Program-made: the position numbers and the translations under genes
Shown here: piece after piece, positions 44,701 through 55,248 of the stretch
How the letters are laid out: every line of letters begins with the position of its first letter
How positions within the stretch are numbered: position 1 is the first letter of the stretch
The notes under the pieces: model-generated
Told to the model about the DNA's origin: nothing
What the model saw: only the letters and a program-made list of their open reading frames with translations
The model's database searches: none
Assembly: GCA_013398295.1 (NCBI GenBank)
Contig: VZSF01010132.1
Location: forward strand, 784,307 to 848,306
Length of the DNA stretch: 64,000 nt
Direction: 5' to 3'
Origin: Chionis minor
Taxonomy: Eukaryota; Chordata; Aves; Charadriiformes; Chionididae

Positions 44701-46817
44701 ACCACTTAGAGCTCAGTGAGTTGTGTAAACCAGAATTCATTCTGATTTTTCTCAATGTGTAAGATTAGTTTGCAACGTCACAGATGTTAGTTGTGGACCT
44801 GAACCATTTTTGCAGCAGAGGCCAGGTGAACAGCTTGAGCAGAAACTGCTGGAGTCATCCTTAAGCTAGCTGTCCTCACTCATGAATCAGAGCCCCAGTT
44901 GGTATGGTGTCCAAGGACACCATTAGGTAGTGCCACTACTTGAGGCTGGAATGACATCCATACAGTCATGGGATGACACCACTGCTCCTCACCTGCCTCA
45001 TTCGTGTGCTCGATCACATTCTTAAGGCAGACATTTCAAATCCAGAAACTGAAGACATTACTGCTCATTTCTGCTCTCTGTGAATGGAATTTGTCAACAC
45101 CAAGAATATTTGAGCCAACCTGACTGGTTCACATTTTAGCATGCTGGAAAAGGACTGTGTTATCTGTGCTGTGAATGCTGATGCAGGAGATAGTAAAACA
45201 ATAACCTTTCAGAAGAGAAGCTTTAGTTATTAAGCTGCTTGAGGCATCTGCCAAATAAATGCGTCTCCACCCTGATTTTGTGTGCCAATCCAGCACCTAA
45301 CTTTTCTAGAAGATTCTCAGTGCTCCAGGTCACTTGTCCCAATGCATTTGCTTTTGTAGTATAAAGCTTTTTGGTGTCTGACTGACTATGCTTTGAGAAT
45401 CTCCGCAAAATACTTAGTCACTTGGCTTTTCTCTTCTAAGTTTCAGTGGGAGATGTTACAGCAAACACAGGATCTTTGGGTATCAAGAGAAAAACATGGA
45501 GTGATGGTAAGAACCCCTGACTTTTTAAAACGTCTATACACTGCTGTTGAATGGGATGCCAGATTCTAGTTTCCAGTACTCAAACAGTTTAAAAAAAATA
45601 TCCTAGAACTTGAACACCAAGCTCCAAACCAACATTCTTCCCTCACCCTTAACAATCTACAAAAGAAGAGTCCTGAGAAAAATGTGAGCCTAAGAAAAAC
45701 TGCAATTTCTTTATTTCAATCCTCATCCCTAGTATAAATGAGGTAAATATCAGGAAATACTTTGGTTCATAGGAACCGAGTGCAAGGAAAAGATAAAAAG
45801 ATTTTAAAAACAAGATGTCTTAATTACCTGTGTTACTCAGAGGAAAACAGGGACAATATCACAGTAATGGTTGTGGTTTCCTTGTACTGTATATACTATG
45901 TGTCAGTAAACGAGAGGAGAAATTACACGTTTAGAAATAAAATGTCTAACATGTAATGTCTAACATGTCGTACAAGAGAAAACAGATTAAGAAAGCTATT
46001 CCAAAGGGAAGATATAGTACAGAATCACTGAGAGAGAAAAATTAAGTGATGGATGGAAATATGCAGCATGCAATCAGATACAGGAAAGGTCAGGAGCTTA
46101 TTTTTCTTCTTAGCAGAATTGTCAGACCCTAAATAATGAGCAAGTCCAATAACAAGGTATGACAAACTTAGTTTTTAGGAGGCAACCCCCTATTTTTAAT
46201 ACTAAAATGATGTCTTGTCTACAGACAAATGAACACAAACAGATCTGAACACAACATTTTGGAATTCAGCCTGCACACTACAACCATCACAAACTGTACT
46301 AACAGGACTGACCCTGTGTGATTAAATATACTTTCATTTATTGCTTATTAGATAACTACATCTTGCAGAAGGCAGTAGTTAGGCAAAGCTGAAAGTTCCA
46401 AATACGAGTGATTTTTAGAAGGACTGTTTCATTCCTACCGCTGTTATACAGTGACCCCTTACACAACACCAGACAATGCCTGCCAAAAGAGTGTAACAGA
46501 AGGACAGCATTAGGAAAATCTAGCATGTGCTAAACTTCAATGTCAGCAGTTCATTGATTTGTGCGCTCTAACTACATACTTTGCTTCTGTCCACAGAGGT
46601 GTCACCTGTTCCACTTAAGAAAAGTGCTTCTGAAAACACCATACTCCACTTCCAAAAACTATTAACAGAGAGAGTGCACACAGTAACAGAAGGCAAAAAG
46701 TTACTGTTAGAAAGGCTTTGTAAGCAGGAAGAAATGCAAGACCTCAACAGAACACAGCTGTATGCTGATCCATCAGCCATACAACAGGTTGGTTTAATGA
46801 ACTTTCTACAAAATTAG
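23590..46817 (+). CDS. Unrecognised gene with three Myb/SANT-like (trihelix) DNA-binding domains
   Basis: A plus-strand multi-exon gene opposite to PPAT, lying inside PPAT intron 1 if PPAT exon 1 is near 55.2 kb. I do not recognise a gene name. Three large exons (ending 24184, 33558 and 44004) each encode one Myb/SANT-like domain of the trihelix type: an opening GKHW, an EV(K/R)AL helix, a W-S-(E/D)-(E/K)-(N/K)-I segment, (T/R)RNK.IF and DWKQCR.KYKNLK.EY. The family consists of nuclear DNA-binding or chromatin proteins. Between them lie 60-90-nt acidic, Ser/Thr-rich spacer exons. The last exon (46597-46817) is helical, leucine-rich and probably coiled-coil. Every firm junction is phase 1. With the upstream open frame the product would be roughly 690 residues. 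The 5' end is unresolved: no convincing first ATG exon is found and the frame breaks within the domain 1 exon. A nuclear role is inferred, and the target is unknown. Confidence 0.8.
23746..24184 (+). CDS. Myb/SANT-like domain 1 exon
   Basis: The open frame ends at donor CGCAAG|gtaaaa in phase 1. The domain runs from [20 protein letters not shown] through GTLRNKGIF and [18 protein letters not shown] to [15 protein letters not shown], then an N/S/T-rich tail. The stretch [17 protein letters not shown] resembles [17 protein letters not shown] before domain 3, so the homology extends upstream of the domain. There is no good in-frame ATG at the start: MESGAGK would be possible but would cut conserved sequence. 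Confidence 0.85.
25852..25871. repeat. Perfect 20-bp palindrome
   Basis: GTAAGAATTT immediately followed by AAATTCTTAC, no spacer. It lies in intronic AT-rich sequence. Confidence 0.7.
28011..28975 (-). mobile_element. CR1 LINE fragment, the longest in the window
   Basis: The plus strand begins gagaatcacagaatagtttg and passes through the typical phrases ctggaatgtttccagggatg, ggtctccccggagccttctc, ctgatcatctttgtggcctc and gatgcagcccaggatgcggt, ending near gaagtacggacccctg. In CR1 orientation this is the 3' part of the reverse transcriptase region plus the 3' UTR. Multiple stops; inactive. Confidence 0.93.
29699..29785 (+). CDS. Spacer exon B of the triple Myb/SANT-like gene
   Basis: 87 nt, phase 1 to 1; acceptor ccttcccag, donor ACTAG|gtatag. 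It encodes [20 protein letters not shown] and HVRPVQL, acidic. It fits exactly between the exon ending at 24184 and the exon starting at 33121. Confidence 0.72.
29786..33120. other. Intron between spacer B and domain 2
   Basis: Non-coding except for two unexplained plus-strand open frames: 30134-30598 (154 codons, begins [13 protein letters not shown]) and 31617-31841. Neither has a family match that I recognise. Confidence 0.5.
33121..33558 (+). CDS. Myb/SANT-like domain 2 exon
   Basis: 438 nt, phase 1 to 1; acceptor acgatgcag, donor CATAG|gtaagt. It encodes [20 protein letters not shown], the domain [20 protein letters not shown] through [16 protein letters not shown] and [19 protein letters not shown] to [14 protein letters not shown], then an acidic tail ([12 protein letters not shown]). 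An alternative in-frame acceptor lies 42 nt upstream (33079). Confidence 0.9.
33768..33818 (+). CDS. Candidate alternative terminal exon with basic tail and poly(A) signal
   Basis: A long pyrimidine tract and acceptor (gttctttttttttaatag) is followed in phase 1 by [10 protein letters not shown] and a TGA at 33797-33799. An AATAAA lies at 33813-33818. Spliced to the domain 2 exon it would give a shorter protein with domains 1-2 and a KKRKKR nuclear-localisation-like end. Coherent phase, tract, stop and poly(A) signal support it, but the exon is very short. Confidence 0.4.
33819..34586. other. Intron between domain 2 (or its alternative end) and spacer D
   Basis: AT-rich unique sequence, nothing recognised. 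Confidence 0.55.
34587..34676 (+). CDS. Spacer exon D of the triple Myb/SANT-like gene
   Basis: 90 nt, phase 1 to 1; acceptor ttacgcag, donor ACTCAG|gtaaac. It encodes [20 protein letters not shown] and ADIKKVSDS, acidic and serine-rich. Confidence 0.75.
36282..36313 (+). mobile_element. CR1 3'-terminal repeat remnant
   Basis: Four copies of the ATTCTATG-type octamer (ctatgattctatgattctat). This is the characteristic CR1 terminus with almost nothing of the element body left. Confidence 0.65.
36863..36898 (+). CDS. Candidate 36-nt microexon
   Basis: The acceptor is tttgctctttcaag and the donor GACAGAG|gtaaat, phase 1 to 1. It encodes [11 protein letters not shown]. Size and phase suit the spacer exons on either side, but 36 nt is short enough to arise by chance. 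Confidence 0.4.
39147..39425 (-). mobile_element. CR1 LINE fragment upstream of spacer exon E
   Basis: The plus strand reads tagtttgggttggaagggac, ttgccagggatggggcatct, gtttcaccaccctcagtgta and cccttgtcctgttgcttt. Reverse-oriented CR1 3' end. Confidence 0.88.
39557..39643 (+). CDS. Spacer exon E of the triple Myb/SANT-like gene
   Basis: 87 nt, phase 1 to 1; acceptor ttttttacag, donor GACATAG|gtaggt. It encodes [20 protein letters not shown] followed by [12 protein letters not shown] fits the SUMO-attachment pattern (hydrophobic-K-x-E). It sits just after a CR1 fragment. Confidence 0.75.
39644..42600. other. Intron after spacer E
   Basis: Non-coding unique sequence, with a GC-richer patch at 42210-42440 that gives several overlapping but unrelated open frames. 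Confidence 0.55.
40949..40968. repeat. Poly(A) run
   Basis: About 20 A residues within intronic sequence. No recognisable retroposed gene precedes it. Confidence 0.8.
42601..42636 (+). CDS. Candidate 36-nt microexon before spacer exon F
   Basis: The acceptor is gagaatgcag and the donor CAATAG|gtaatt, phase 1 to 1. It encodes [11 protein letters not shown]. The donor resembles those of neighbouring exons. The frame is also open further upstream from an acceptor at 42580, but that one is in the wrong phase. Confidence 0.38.
   Translation, partial: GQKDRAYKKCQ
42812..42883 (+). CDS. Spacer exon F of the triple Myb/SANT-like gene
   Basis: 72 nt, phase 1 to 1; acceptor gtttctatag, donor GACAG|gtgagt. 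It encodes [20 protein letters not shown] and VGT, with an acidic/Ser-Thr start and a basic end. Confidence 0.72.
43603..44004 (+). CDS. Myb/SANT-like domain 3 exon
   Basis: 402 nt, phase 1 to 1; acceptor tatattttcag, donor TATCAG|gtacta. It encodes [19 protein letters not shown], the domain [20 protein letters not shown] through [19 protein letters not shown] and [19 protein letters not shown] to [13 protein letters not shown], then a serine-rich tail ending ESSSLLS. Confidence 0.9.
45447..45506 (+). CDS. Spacer exon H of the triple Myb/SANT-like gene
   Basis: 60 nt, phase 1 to 1; acceptor taagtttcag, donor GTGATG|gtaaga. It encodes [19 protein letters not shown]. The GIKRK stretch is a small basic patch. 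Confidence 0.68.
46597..46817 (+). CDS. Terminal exon of the triple Myb/SANT-like gene (coiled-coil tail)
   Basis: The acceptor is ctgtccacag, phase 1, with TAG at 46815-46817. It encodes [20 protein letters not shown], then a leucine/charged heptad-like stretch ([20 protein letters not shown]) and ends [12 protein letters not shown] dimerisation helix is likely. ATTAAA at 46847-46852 is a possible poly(A) signal. Confidence 0.78.
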
Positions 46818-49176
46818 CATGCAGAGATTCTCTCAGATAGTAAGAAATTAAATACTTCTAGAGTGTAGGTCACACACAAGTACATGGTTGCTCCCCTTTA
46901 ATATACTCACTTTTGGTCCTTTAAACCAGGTATGAGTTCCCATCATAATCGTTAACTATGAGCTTTTAGTTTTTATCAGTTAGTCTGATAAAAGATATAA
47001 GCTACAGAGGCTACATGCCTTGGCTCACCTACATGCCACAATTAACAGGCTTAACTGAAGGAAAGTAACACTTTGACTGATCAAAGAAAACATGTGCAGT
47101 TAAAATGTCATCCCATCAGTTCCAATTACCATCTCTGTGACTTCCTAGCAAGTTATTCCTGCAATTAACCAAACACGTGAATCCATTCTTTTTGGTTAGG
47201 AAAGGCTGGTGGGGAAAACACAACATTTCATTCCTTTATCAGCATTTACCCTCCTTCTTAGCCTCACCACCACCGGCCTGTACTGGGCTGGGGGACCATC
47301 CCCATCTGTCCGCTAAAGCAGATGGTGCTGTGCGGCAATGAACTGGAGAATTCCGTGAGCCAGAAAGAATGTACACAAAGTTGATGCCCACCTAGAAGGG
47401 GCAGGCCTGGGTTCTGGTCCCTGTTCTGGACCGAGCAAGGGGTCTGCCTTGTCCAGCAACGAAATGAAGTACAGAAAACCTAAGAGACAGTGCAGGGAAC
47501 AATGATGTGGTAAGTGACAAATGCCATGCCATAACTAACCATTACTCTGCAAAGTCCTACTAGCCACTACTTCATTTTGTGATTGCACAAGTATTCTACA
47601 GCCCGTACTGTCTACAAGGCATGCATTTCCAGGGCAGTCCTTTCAGCGTATTCAAGCAGAACAACTCATTTCTGGATCTCAGTCATGTCTGGGCATAGAC
47701 CTGCAGAGCCCTGCCAAAGCTAGGTCAGCTCTGGGCACACACAAGAGCACAACTGAAGTCAAATAGTCGAGTCCTTACCGCGGCAGCAAGAGCTGCCAGG
47801 TTTTTTTATACAGAGAGGCCTAAATTCCACACCAGTCCCTCTTCACAAAATCTTATATAAAAATACTACTGGGTATAGTGCTTTGTTTCCTGCTCTATGT
47901 TATTTTCTTTTATGAGAGACATTATGAAGGTAAATAATTTCCACCAAGGTAGATTTTGTCTGTCCTTTGACTAGCATTTTTAAAATAAGTTTGAGATGCC
48001 AGAGAAAGATCCCTAGAAGATCACCTTTTTTTGATCATTTATACAATGACCCGGTCATACAGTTGTTCCATTGTACACTTATCTGCCACTTTTTACATTT
48101 TACAATGGTTTCTCAGCATAAACTTTCTTTGGTTTGTAATACTATTATCATCATCGGTTTAACAATCATTCTTCTCTCTTTGCAATGAGTTGGTTCAAAG
48201 ATACATCCTTGACCTTGCATCTATTGTATTCCTTGCATACAGAACTGCTGGCTTAGGTAGGAGAACAAGGGATTTGTCCCTGCCGTCACAGCACAGTCAG
48301 GTATCTTTGAACACGCTGAGCCAGCTGAAGTGCCATTCCTGGTAGCACTAAAATCACAGGTTACTCCTTCCATATGTGAACCAGAAAAATGTGTGATCCA
48401 ACCCTAATCCGTTCTAGTACATTTAAACAGTTTAGTTCCATTTAGATTTAAATTAATTTTAAAAATAACTGCAGTGAAAATAATATGGATCACTTGCACA
48501 TTCTGCTCTACCTGCTCTGTTCCATGAGTGCGTGGCTGAAGTTGCATAAAGCAGCTGAAGCTGATTTTCAGACTCACTGCAACAAGTAGATCCCCTTTTC
48601 TCCATGCTGCTCTGAGCAATCTGGTGCTTGCTGGACCCCCTATACACCAGTTCAGCTCACTAACCTGACACAAGACCAGGCCAGTTGGGGGAAAAAAAAA
48701 ATGGTTTTCTGTGTGAGTTGAAGCAGCCCAGCAAGTTCTCAGCTGTGCTAAGCCCTAACTCAGAGCAGCTCAAAGGTTGTTTCTGTTGCAGCGTGACAGC
48801 CCTCGCAGAAGCAAGGCTAACCCGAGGGAGGCAGTTAGCACTGCACAGGCAACAAACTGCACTTAAAATTCCAAGTGATGCATAAAGATCCCAGTCTTTC
48901 CAAAACTTTCCTGTCATTCAGCACAATATCCCAAAAAACCCTTTTTTTTCTTCCAGAAAATAACAAATACTTATTCATTAAAATAAGCAGATATTTCAAG
49001 AAATATGTATCTGGTTTTAAACGTTGTTCAGGAGAGAACTGCACAAAAGCACCGAGGCAAAGGACTGTCTAAATTCTTAGTAGGTCAGAGCAGAGAATTG
49101 CAGGGCACGCTTGCAATCTCTACTTGGAAACTGTTCATATCAACACTAGAGGGTAGACATGAAGCAAGAACTGACA

Positions 49177-49182
<6 letters not shown>

Positions 49183-49207
<25 letters not shown>
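49183..49207. repeat. Poly(A) run
   Basis: A run of roughly 25 A residues broken by nothing. It may be a retroposition scar, but no source is recognised. Confidence 0.8.
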
Positions 49208-49208
<1 letters not shown>

Positions 49209-52200
49209 GGCCTTTCCAAGTAAAAGGTTGGGTTTTTTTCCTCAGAAAACTTTCCAGAGAATGGGATTTACCTGACAAACAAATGTCCAAAGAAGGTGGA
49301 CTTCCCTTTGTGTGGGATTCCACTTCTGTTCTGCTTTGTGGCTGCAAATCGTAACTTGCAACCGTTTGTAATCGTTTTGTCAGAAAGCTACCTCTTTCTT
49401 TCCTGCTGTTCACATTTATTTTTGCTCAAAGATGGCAAGACGTCAAGTGCATGGGGCATGTGGCATCATCTAGTATTTATGTGCTACTCCCACGACAAGA
49501 CAACAATTAATTTACTTGAATATGTAGGATGCTGAGATAAAGTGGCATCAAGACAATCCTTCTTCACTGCAGTTGTAGTTATGATTCCATATCACTTTTT
49601 CTTAGAGACAAAATAACATGAACGTTGCACGTTTAGAATTCCAGTTTTATAGAGCTATGGCCTGTCTCCTTTCGACAGCATCTCCCAGGGTAGTGACAAT
49701 GGGCTAAATCAAATGTTGCTAGAGTGAAGGATTTCTCAAAAAAAAGTCCGTTCAAAACCAGCATTAGTTAATCTAACTCATCCTTTCAGTGTATTTTTAT
49801 ATCCTCTTGAGCTTGTGCTGTGGCTCTGCTCTGATCACAGCTTTGCATTTATTAGTCACGCAATATTTAGTCTAGGCACACTTATGGGCAAGTTAAATGG
49901 AACTGGGTACACCATCTGACACATGCTAAATGGTTATGTGTGAGAGCACTACTGTAGGACAGAAAGGGTTTGGGAGGAGAGGCCCTCTTAGACATAGATC
50001 CACAACATGGTTCCTTTTTAGCAGAAAGGCCAGACCCTAGTTGTTGCCATGTAACTGCTCCTGGGAGTCTTAATACAATCATCATGAGAACGATCCAGCT
50101 TAAAAATCAAAACCAGCACCAAGCAATGATGGCAAGAGCAGCAATCCCATAAAAAACTTTCCTCTTCTCCCTCCTAAAATATCTGCATCAGGGGACCGTT
50201 CAGATTACTGCGAGGGTAAATCTGTCTCCTCCCCACTTCGCAAATGAGGATACTGAAATTTTTGAGATGTGGCAGATAAATGGAGTAAATACCACTCTGG
50301 CCTGTATTAAAAAGTTCCATTCTTCTCTAAAGCACACTTATTCACTGAGATGAATAGGTCACTTTCCAGGGTAACAGCCCTATCAAAGGCATGTAAAGTC
50401 CTCTGAATGCCCCATTTAGATTATTTCCTGGTAGACCAAACTATATTTGGGCCAAATGCGTGGAGAAGGGGCTCCAGGGAGCAGAGATGCTTGCACTGTT
50501 GGTGGATCCACAAACACTACCAGTATCACTATCTCTGCCTCCAGACTCTCCCCTTGTTCCTTGTCCTGCAGTAAGGTCTCCTTTGTAAGGGCACCAGCAC
50601 TCATGTGGCCAAGTGGTTAACCAGCTGATAGAACTGATTTAGATTAAAACTACCTTAATAAAAAGCCCCTCCAAACAACCCTGATTTTGTTTTTAAGTTC
50701 AAGGAAAGTAGTGAAAGAAACGGCAGGCGGAGAGAGCAGCCAGGACAGTTTGAACATGAACCTCCCACGCTGCGTACAACCTTCCCTCCATGCATTAGGC
50801 TCAAATGTAAGGTATGGGCAGACAAGCCAACAGAGCAATCCTGGGAAAATTACTGGAGAGGTGGATCATGCCTGCTTGGAGGACTTAACTACAGTCAATG
50901 GGAAGAAAAACGACCAGTCTCACCCCAACTCTATAGCTAGGTTAGTGTAATGGAAAGTCTGTCGGCCACAGTAAACATACTGGCTGTCTCTGAACCGTCC
51001 TCTTCTATATACATTTTGGCACCTCTTCCCTCCTGGTTTTTCCGCTCCTTCTTATGTTATCTCATTCCAGTTGCTTACTCCACATCCAGAGATAAGAGCT
51101 GAGACCGAACTTGTACACCTAAGAGATTTGAACTTGGTTAGAATGGAAATGTGGCTTATCTTCACTCTCCCAGCGTGCAGGAACCTGCGCTCCGCAGGAA
51201 GTTACGTGAAACAACTGAGCGATGTAACAGCTCACCACACCAAAAAGGTCTCGTTCCTCCTCTCTTCCTGCAGGAGTAAGCTTTGTGGCATGTAATTAAA
51301 CTGGGCTGTTGGCACCTAGCAGCACAGCATAGCCGACAAACATAATCCAAGACACAACTAAAAGATCAAGTGTTACCGTATCGACATTCAGTAAGCTTCA
51401 TACTCAGCAATGTTCTACTAGCAAGGCACTGGCTGCGTGCTGGTACAGACACCATCACTAGCTATTCAAACATCTTAGCATTTAGACAATTTAAACATTT
51501 ATGACTGCAGTTCTTGCATCTGGGGATGGGGGATCTGCTGAACCCATAATGGGTTCTTGAGATAAAATGAACGTTTGTTACGTACCAAATTATCAGGATC
51601 ATTACCTGCAGCACATCCGCATTCCTCAGAAAATTCCCATCCAAATACTACAGCAATTTCAAGTTTTTTGCTTGAACGATTTACAGCGTAAGACAGGATG
51701 CTGATAGCTTGCTAACTAGCCTTTTAAAAAAAAATCTATCTTGTAGCCAAGAGGTTGTGTATAAAATGGAGATAAACACCTTCCTTATGCTATATTGCGT
51801 GTAGATATTTGGAAGGCTGGCTAATGGGAAGCAACCAGTAATTTTACTAGATTGAAAGAAAAGTAAAAATTCTTAACTTACACTGGTGATTGTTTGGGTT
51901 CTGTTGTGTGGGGTTTAATACAGACAGTAAAAGGGAAGGTATCAAAAAAGCATGCTGGCCAAACCTTCATTCTCCATTTACTTTGATTCTCAAAACCAAT
52001 TCCATACATAGACCCAGCTGAGTTGGGACAAGGAGGATTCCCTGACTTAACAGGACTTCCACCTGCACAGAAGAGGCCTTTTAAATACCTTTTCTAAAAA
52101 TCAGTACAAAGCTGGATACACTCAGGTTTCTGTACACAGTATTACTGCCAGAAATATTTTCCAGGGAATTTAGCAAAAAGTTAACAGAAATCACACTTGT

Positions 52201-54301
52201 TCCAACATTAACTTTGCAAATTTGTCCTGGTCAAGGACTCAAATGACGTTTAATAGATTTGTAACTCAAAGTACTCCTCCTCCCTCCCTCACCACCCCCA
52301 AGAAAGTACTCTCCTTACCAATATCCTCTGACTTTATTTTGGCATGCTGTCAGTGGATTTTACAGTGATTTTGTTCCCTGGTTTACAAATTGCAGAGATG
52401 ATTTAGAACATCCACTTTTAAGCCTTGTTAATGTTGAAGCCAGAGTAACAGTGTTAGCTTTACCAGCTTTAAAGTTCCAAACATGAAAGTTCACTGCTAA
52501 TGTAGCTGTAAAGTGTGCTACAAACAGGTGAAAATCACTTTGAAATGGTCGCAAATTGGTACATCGTACTTAGTGTGTGGAAGGCCTTGATCAGTCTGTC
52601 AGTAGGAATATACTGGTTTTCATTTTAATTTAGTTCACTGTTATAAAGTAAAAGCCAATATAAAGCTATGTTCTAACTTCTGCTACAAAGGAGTGCAAAT
52701 TTAAACCTCAACAATCTAGCAGCTGCTTCTTAATTAAAAAAAAAAAAAACCACCAAAACAACCACCCAGAAAGCAGCTTTTAAAGTTCTTGCTTATGTCA
52801 AGATAGTGAAATTCCAAGTCTGTCTTTTATCTTTCATGATGTGCCTACTTGTGGGCCCACTCCACAACCTTGCTTACAAATACCCATTTTTCATGCGGAA
52901 TGGTTTCAGTGTGGCAGTGAGCACCACTAAAACAAATGCCATTCAATACATGCCTAAATATTTTGGTGGCTCCATCCAGCCTACAAAGTTTCAAGTTTTC
53001 AGTTACAAACATCCTCACCAAAGTACATCTGTGCAGTGCTGCAGTACCTTTCTAACACTGTAATACAAACTATCAACTTATTTTAGGCCATTTCTCAGTA
53101 ACAGCAAAGTCCTTCACATTGCTGCAACCAGCTATATCAGAACATAAAGCACATAGAATTCATGCCCCAGCTTTTTGTGGCATGTAACAAATACTCTGGA
53201 TCTTTATATATACAGATAAGATTTCAAAGAATAGAAATTATAACATGTTCCCAACAGCTGCCTCTTCTTTGTGGATCAGTCGTCTCAAAAACGCAGTTTG
53301 ATACAACACCATCCTTGAATATTCTGATACTTTAAAATTAATTAAGGGACAAATTCTGTAATTTGATTTATTGCACAGGACTAATTTGCATATAAAAGAG
53401 CATGCGTATGAGTATCTAAAGCCAGTGGTCACTACCTAAACATCCTTACTAGTTTGAAGGTGAAGTCTAGGGAATGTATTTTCTAGTGGCAAATCGAATT
53501 TTTATTAGTCACTTAGGCCTTATTGGGAGTGCCTATTAATATTTACCATACCTCTCTCTCATATTCACTTATTTTTAACAGAATACAGTTAAGAGACACT
53601 TCTTAGTTTTTAAGTTTAGAAGAACGGACTTAATGAAATTTACTGATACAGTTAATGCTGCATCTTAATGCTAGTTTTCAAGAGACACTCCAAAAAGGAG
53701 GAAAAAAAATAGCTGTTATCCTATTACTTCCTGATAGAGATGCCACCCTTTCTACACCTCACAGTGAGAAAAATGCAAAGAAGTTAGAGAGAAACATTAA
53801 GGAAGGAAATGGGAACATTAACATCTCAGCTATTTAATAGAATTTTATTGAGTACTTGCAAAGATATATTAATTGAACAGGCTATTTCGCTTTACAGATG
53901 CAATAATGTTTATGCCTCGAAGGAAGCATCCCTTGAAAACTGACAATTATTGAGTTAGAAGATCAGAATCGGAGGTAGTGCATGTGTGCCTTTAGGTGTA
54001 CATCTTCATGTAGACCTTGTCAAATGCTTAGTTTTAATCACAGCATTAGTATTACTTGCTACAGTTGTGTCCTCCATAGGGGTATTTAATATTGAACAGC
54101 TCATGGAAATCAAAGATACTTGGCAAGTGCCCACCAGATTAAAAAAAAGAGGAAAAAAAGTGTATTGAAAAGTCATGAAATAAGGTTGCAACTAAAATTG
54201 AGATAGTAAGCTGCAAAGTGATGAACATACATCCATCATTTTATTTCCAACTAAGAAGCTCCAGGTCCACCAGGTTAACTGTGTACGGACAAATGAGGTA
54301 A

Positions 54302-54321
54302 TTTTTTTTTTTTTTTTTTTC
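54302..54321. repeat. Poly(T) run
   Basis: About 20 T residues in intronic sequence. Confidence 0.8.
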
Positions 54322-54435
54322 TGGCCTCTTCACATAAAGATGGCGCAACCTAAAATGAGACTATCGATTACATGGCTTTGTTCCTGGGACTCTGCAGCTC
54401 TATCACTCCCTATAAAAACGTTTTTGACAGACACT

Positions 54436-54462
54436 TATCATTCATATAGTTTATGAATGATA
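54436..54462. repeat. Perfect 11-bp inverted repeat
   Basis: TATCATTCATA (54436-54446) pairs with TATGAATGATA (54452-54462) across a 5-nt loop. Confidence 0.65.
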
Positions 54463-54927
54463 CACCTGCAACCCAAAGAGAATTATTAGTATCTGACAGT
54501 CACGTAGGGAGGCAGCGTTTTACCAGTAGAAGTATATGAAGCTCAGCTGTAATAAACAGAAAATCTCAACGTCAGCAATTATCTGTTGTTGGTCCAAAAC
54601 AATTCCAGAGCAACCTTTACATGTCCGTGGCCTCAAAAATACAAAGGACGTATAGTTTTATCTATTTAGTGCACGTGTACTTAAGAGAAGCCCACCTCCC
54701 CAGACTCTCAGGAACGTGATTAATTAGCCCACTCCTTGCCAATGGCAAGTTAAGCGTAGCAGGTCGGTGTCTGTACTGCACAAGCCGAGCGTGCACCACA
54801 GAACTCGCATGGGCGTGTTTGGCCGCGCACGTGTTCCCACAAGGAGGATATCCCTCTCTGGCACCGCCGGAAAAAATGACTAGCGTGTGTCAGCGCCTAA
54901 CGTTATAACTTTGAAATACCAAACGGA

Positions 54928-55248
54928 AGCAGAACCCGAACTTGGCTTTGCAGCTCAGCATCCCCACAGCGAAAACCTAGTCTGTTTTACATCGCCTCAG
55001 GTAGACAAGAAGTTTCATTCTATCGCGGTGATGGCGGCCGGCGGCGGGGGCGGATGCGACTCGAGCGAGATGCAGCCGAGGTCCAAAGCGGGTCCCAGAG
55101 CTGCTCCCCGGGCCGGGCCGGGCCGGGCCGGTGGGGGGCGGCCGGCGGCGGGGCGTTTCTTGCGCTTGGCCGCCGGCTTCGCTCCCCTCCCAGCCCCTTC
55201 CTTCCCCCCGACCACCCCCGGGAGAGGGGGGGGGCGCCGCCGCCACAG
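54928..55248. repeat. Duplicated GC-rich segment, copy 1 (321 bp)
   Basis: Begins agcagaacccgaacttggct and ends at the N at 55249. It repeats at 55487-55812 almost exactly, differing by one GCCGG unit (four here, five there) and a base in a C run. Most simply an overlap left unmerged by the assembler. Confidence 0.9.

Larger units (their letters stand above)
46853..54900 (-). other. PPAT: Distal PPAT intron 1, no gene seen
   Basis: Eight kilobases downstream of the nested gene without a supported exon. Contains a poly(A) run at 49183-49207, a poly(T) run at 54302-54321 and an 11-bp stem-loop at 54436-54462. The open frames are short and unconnected. Confidence 0.55.
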
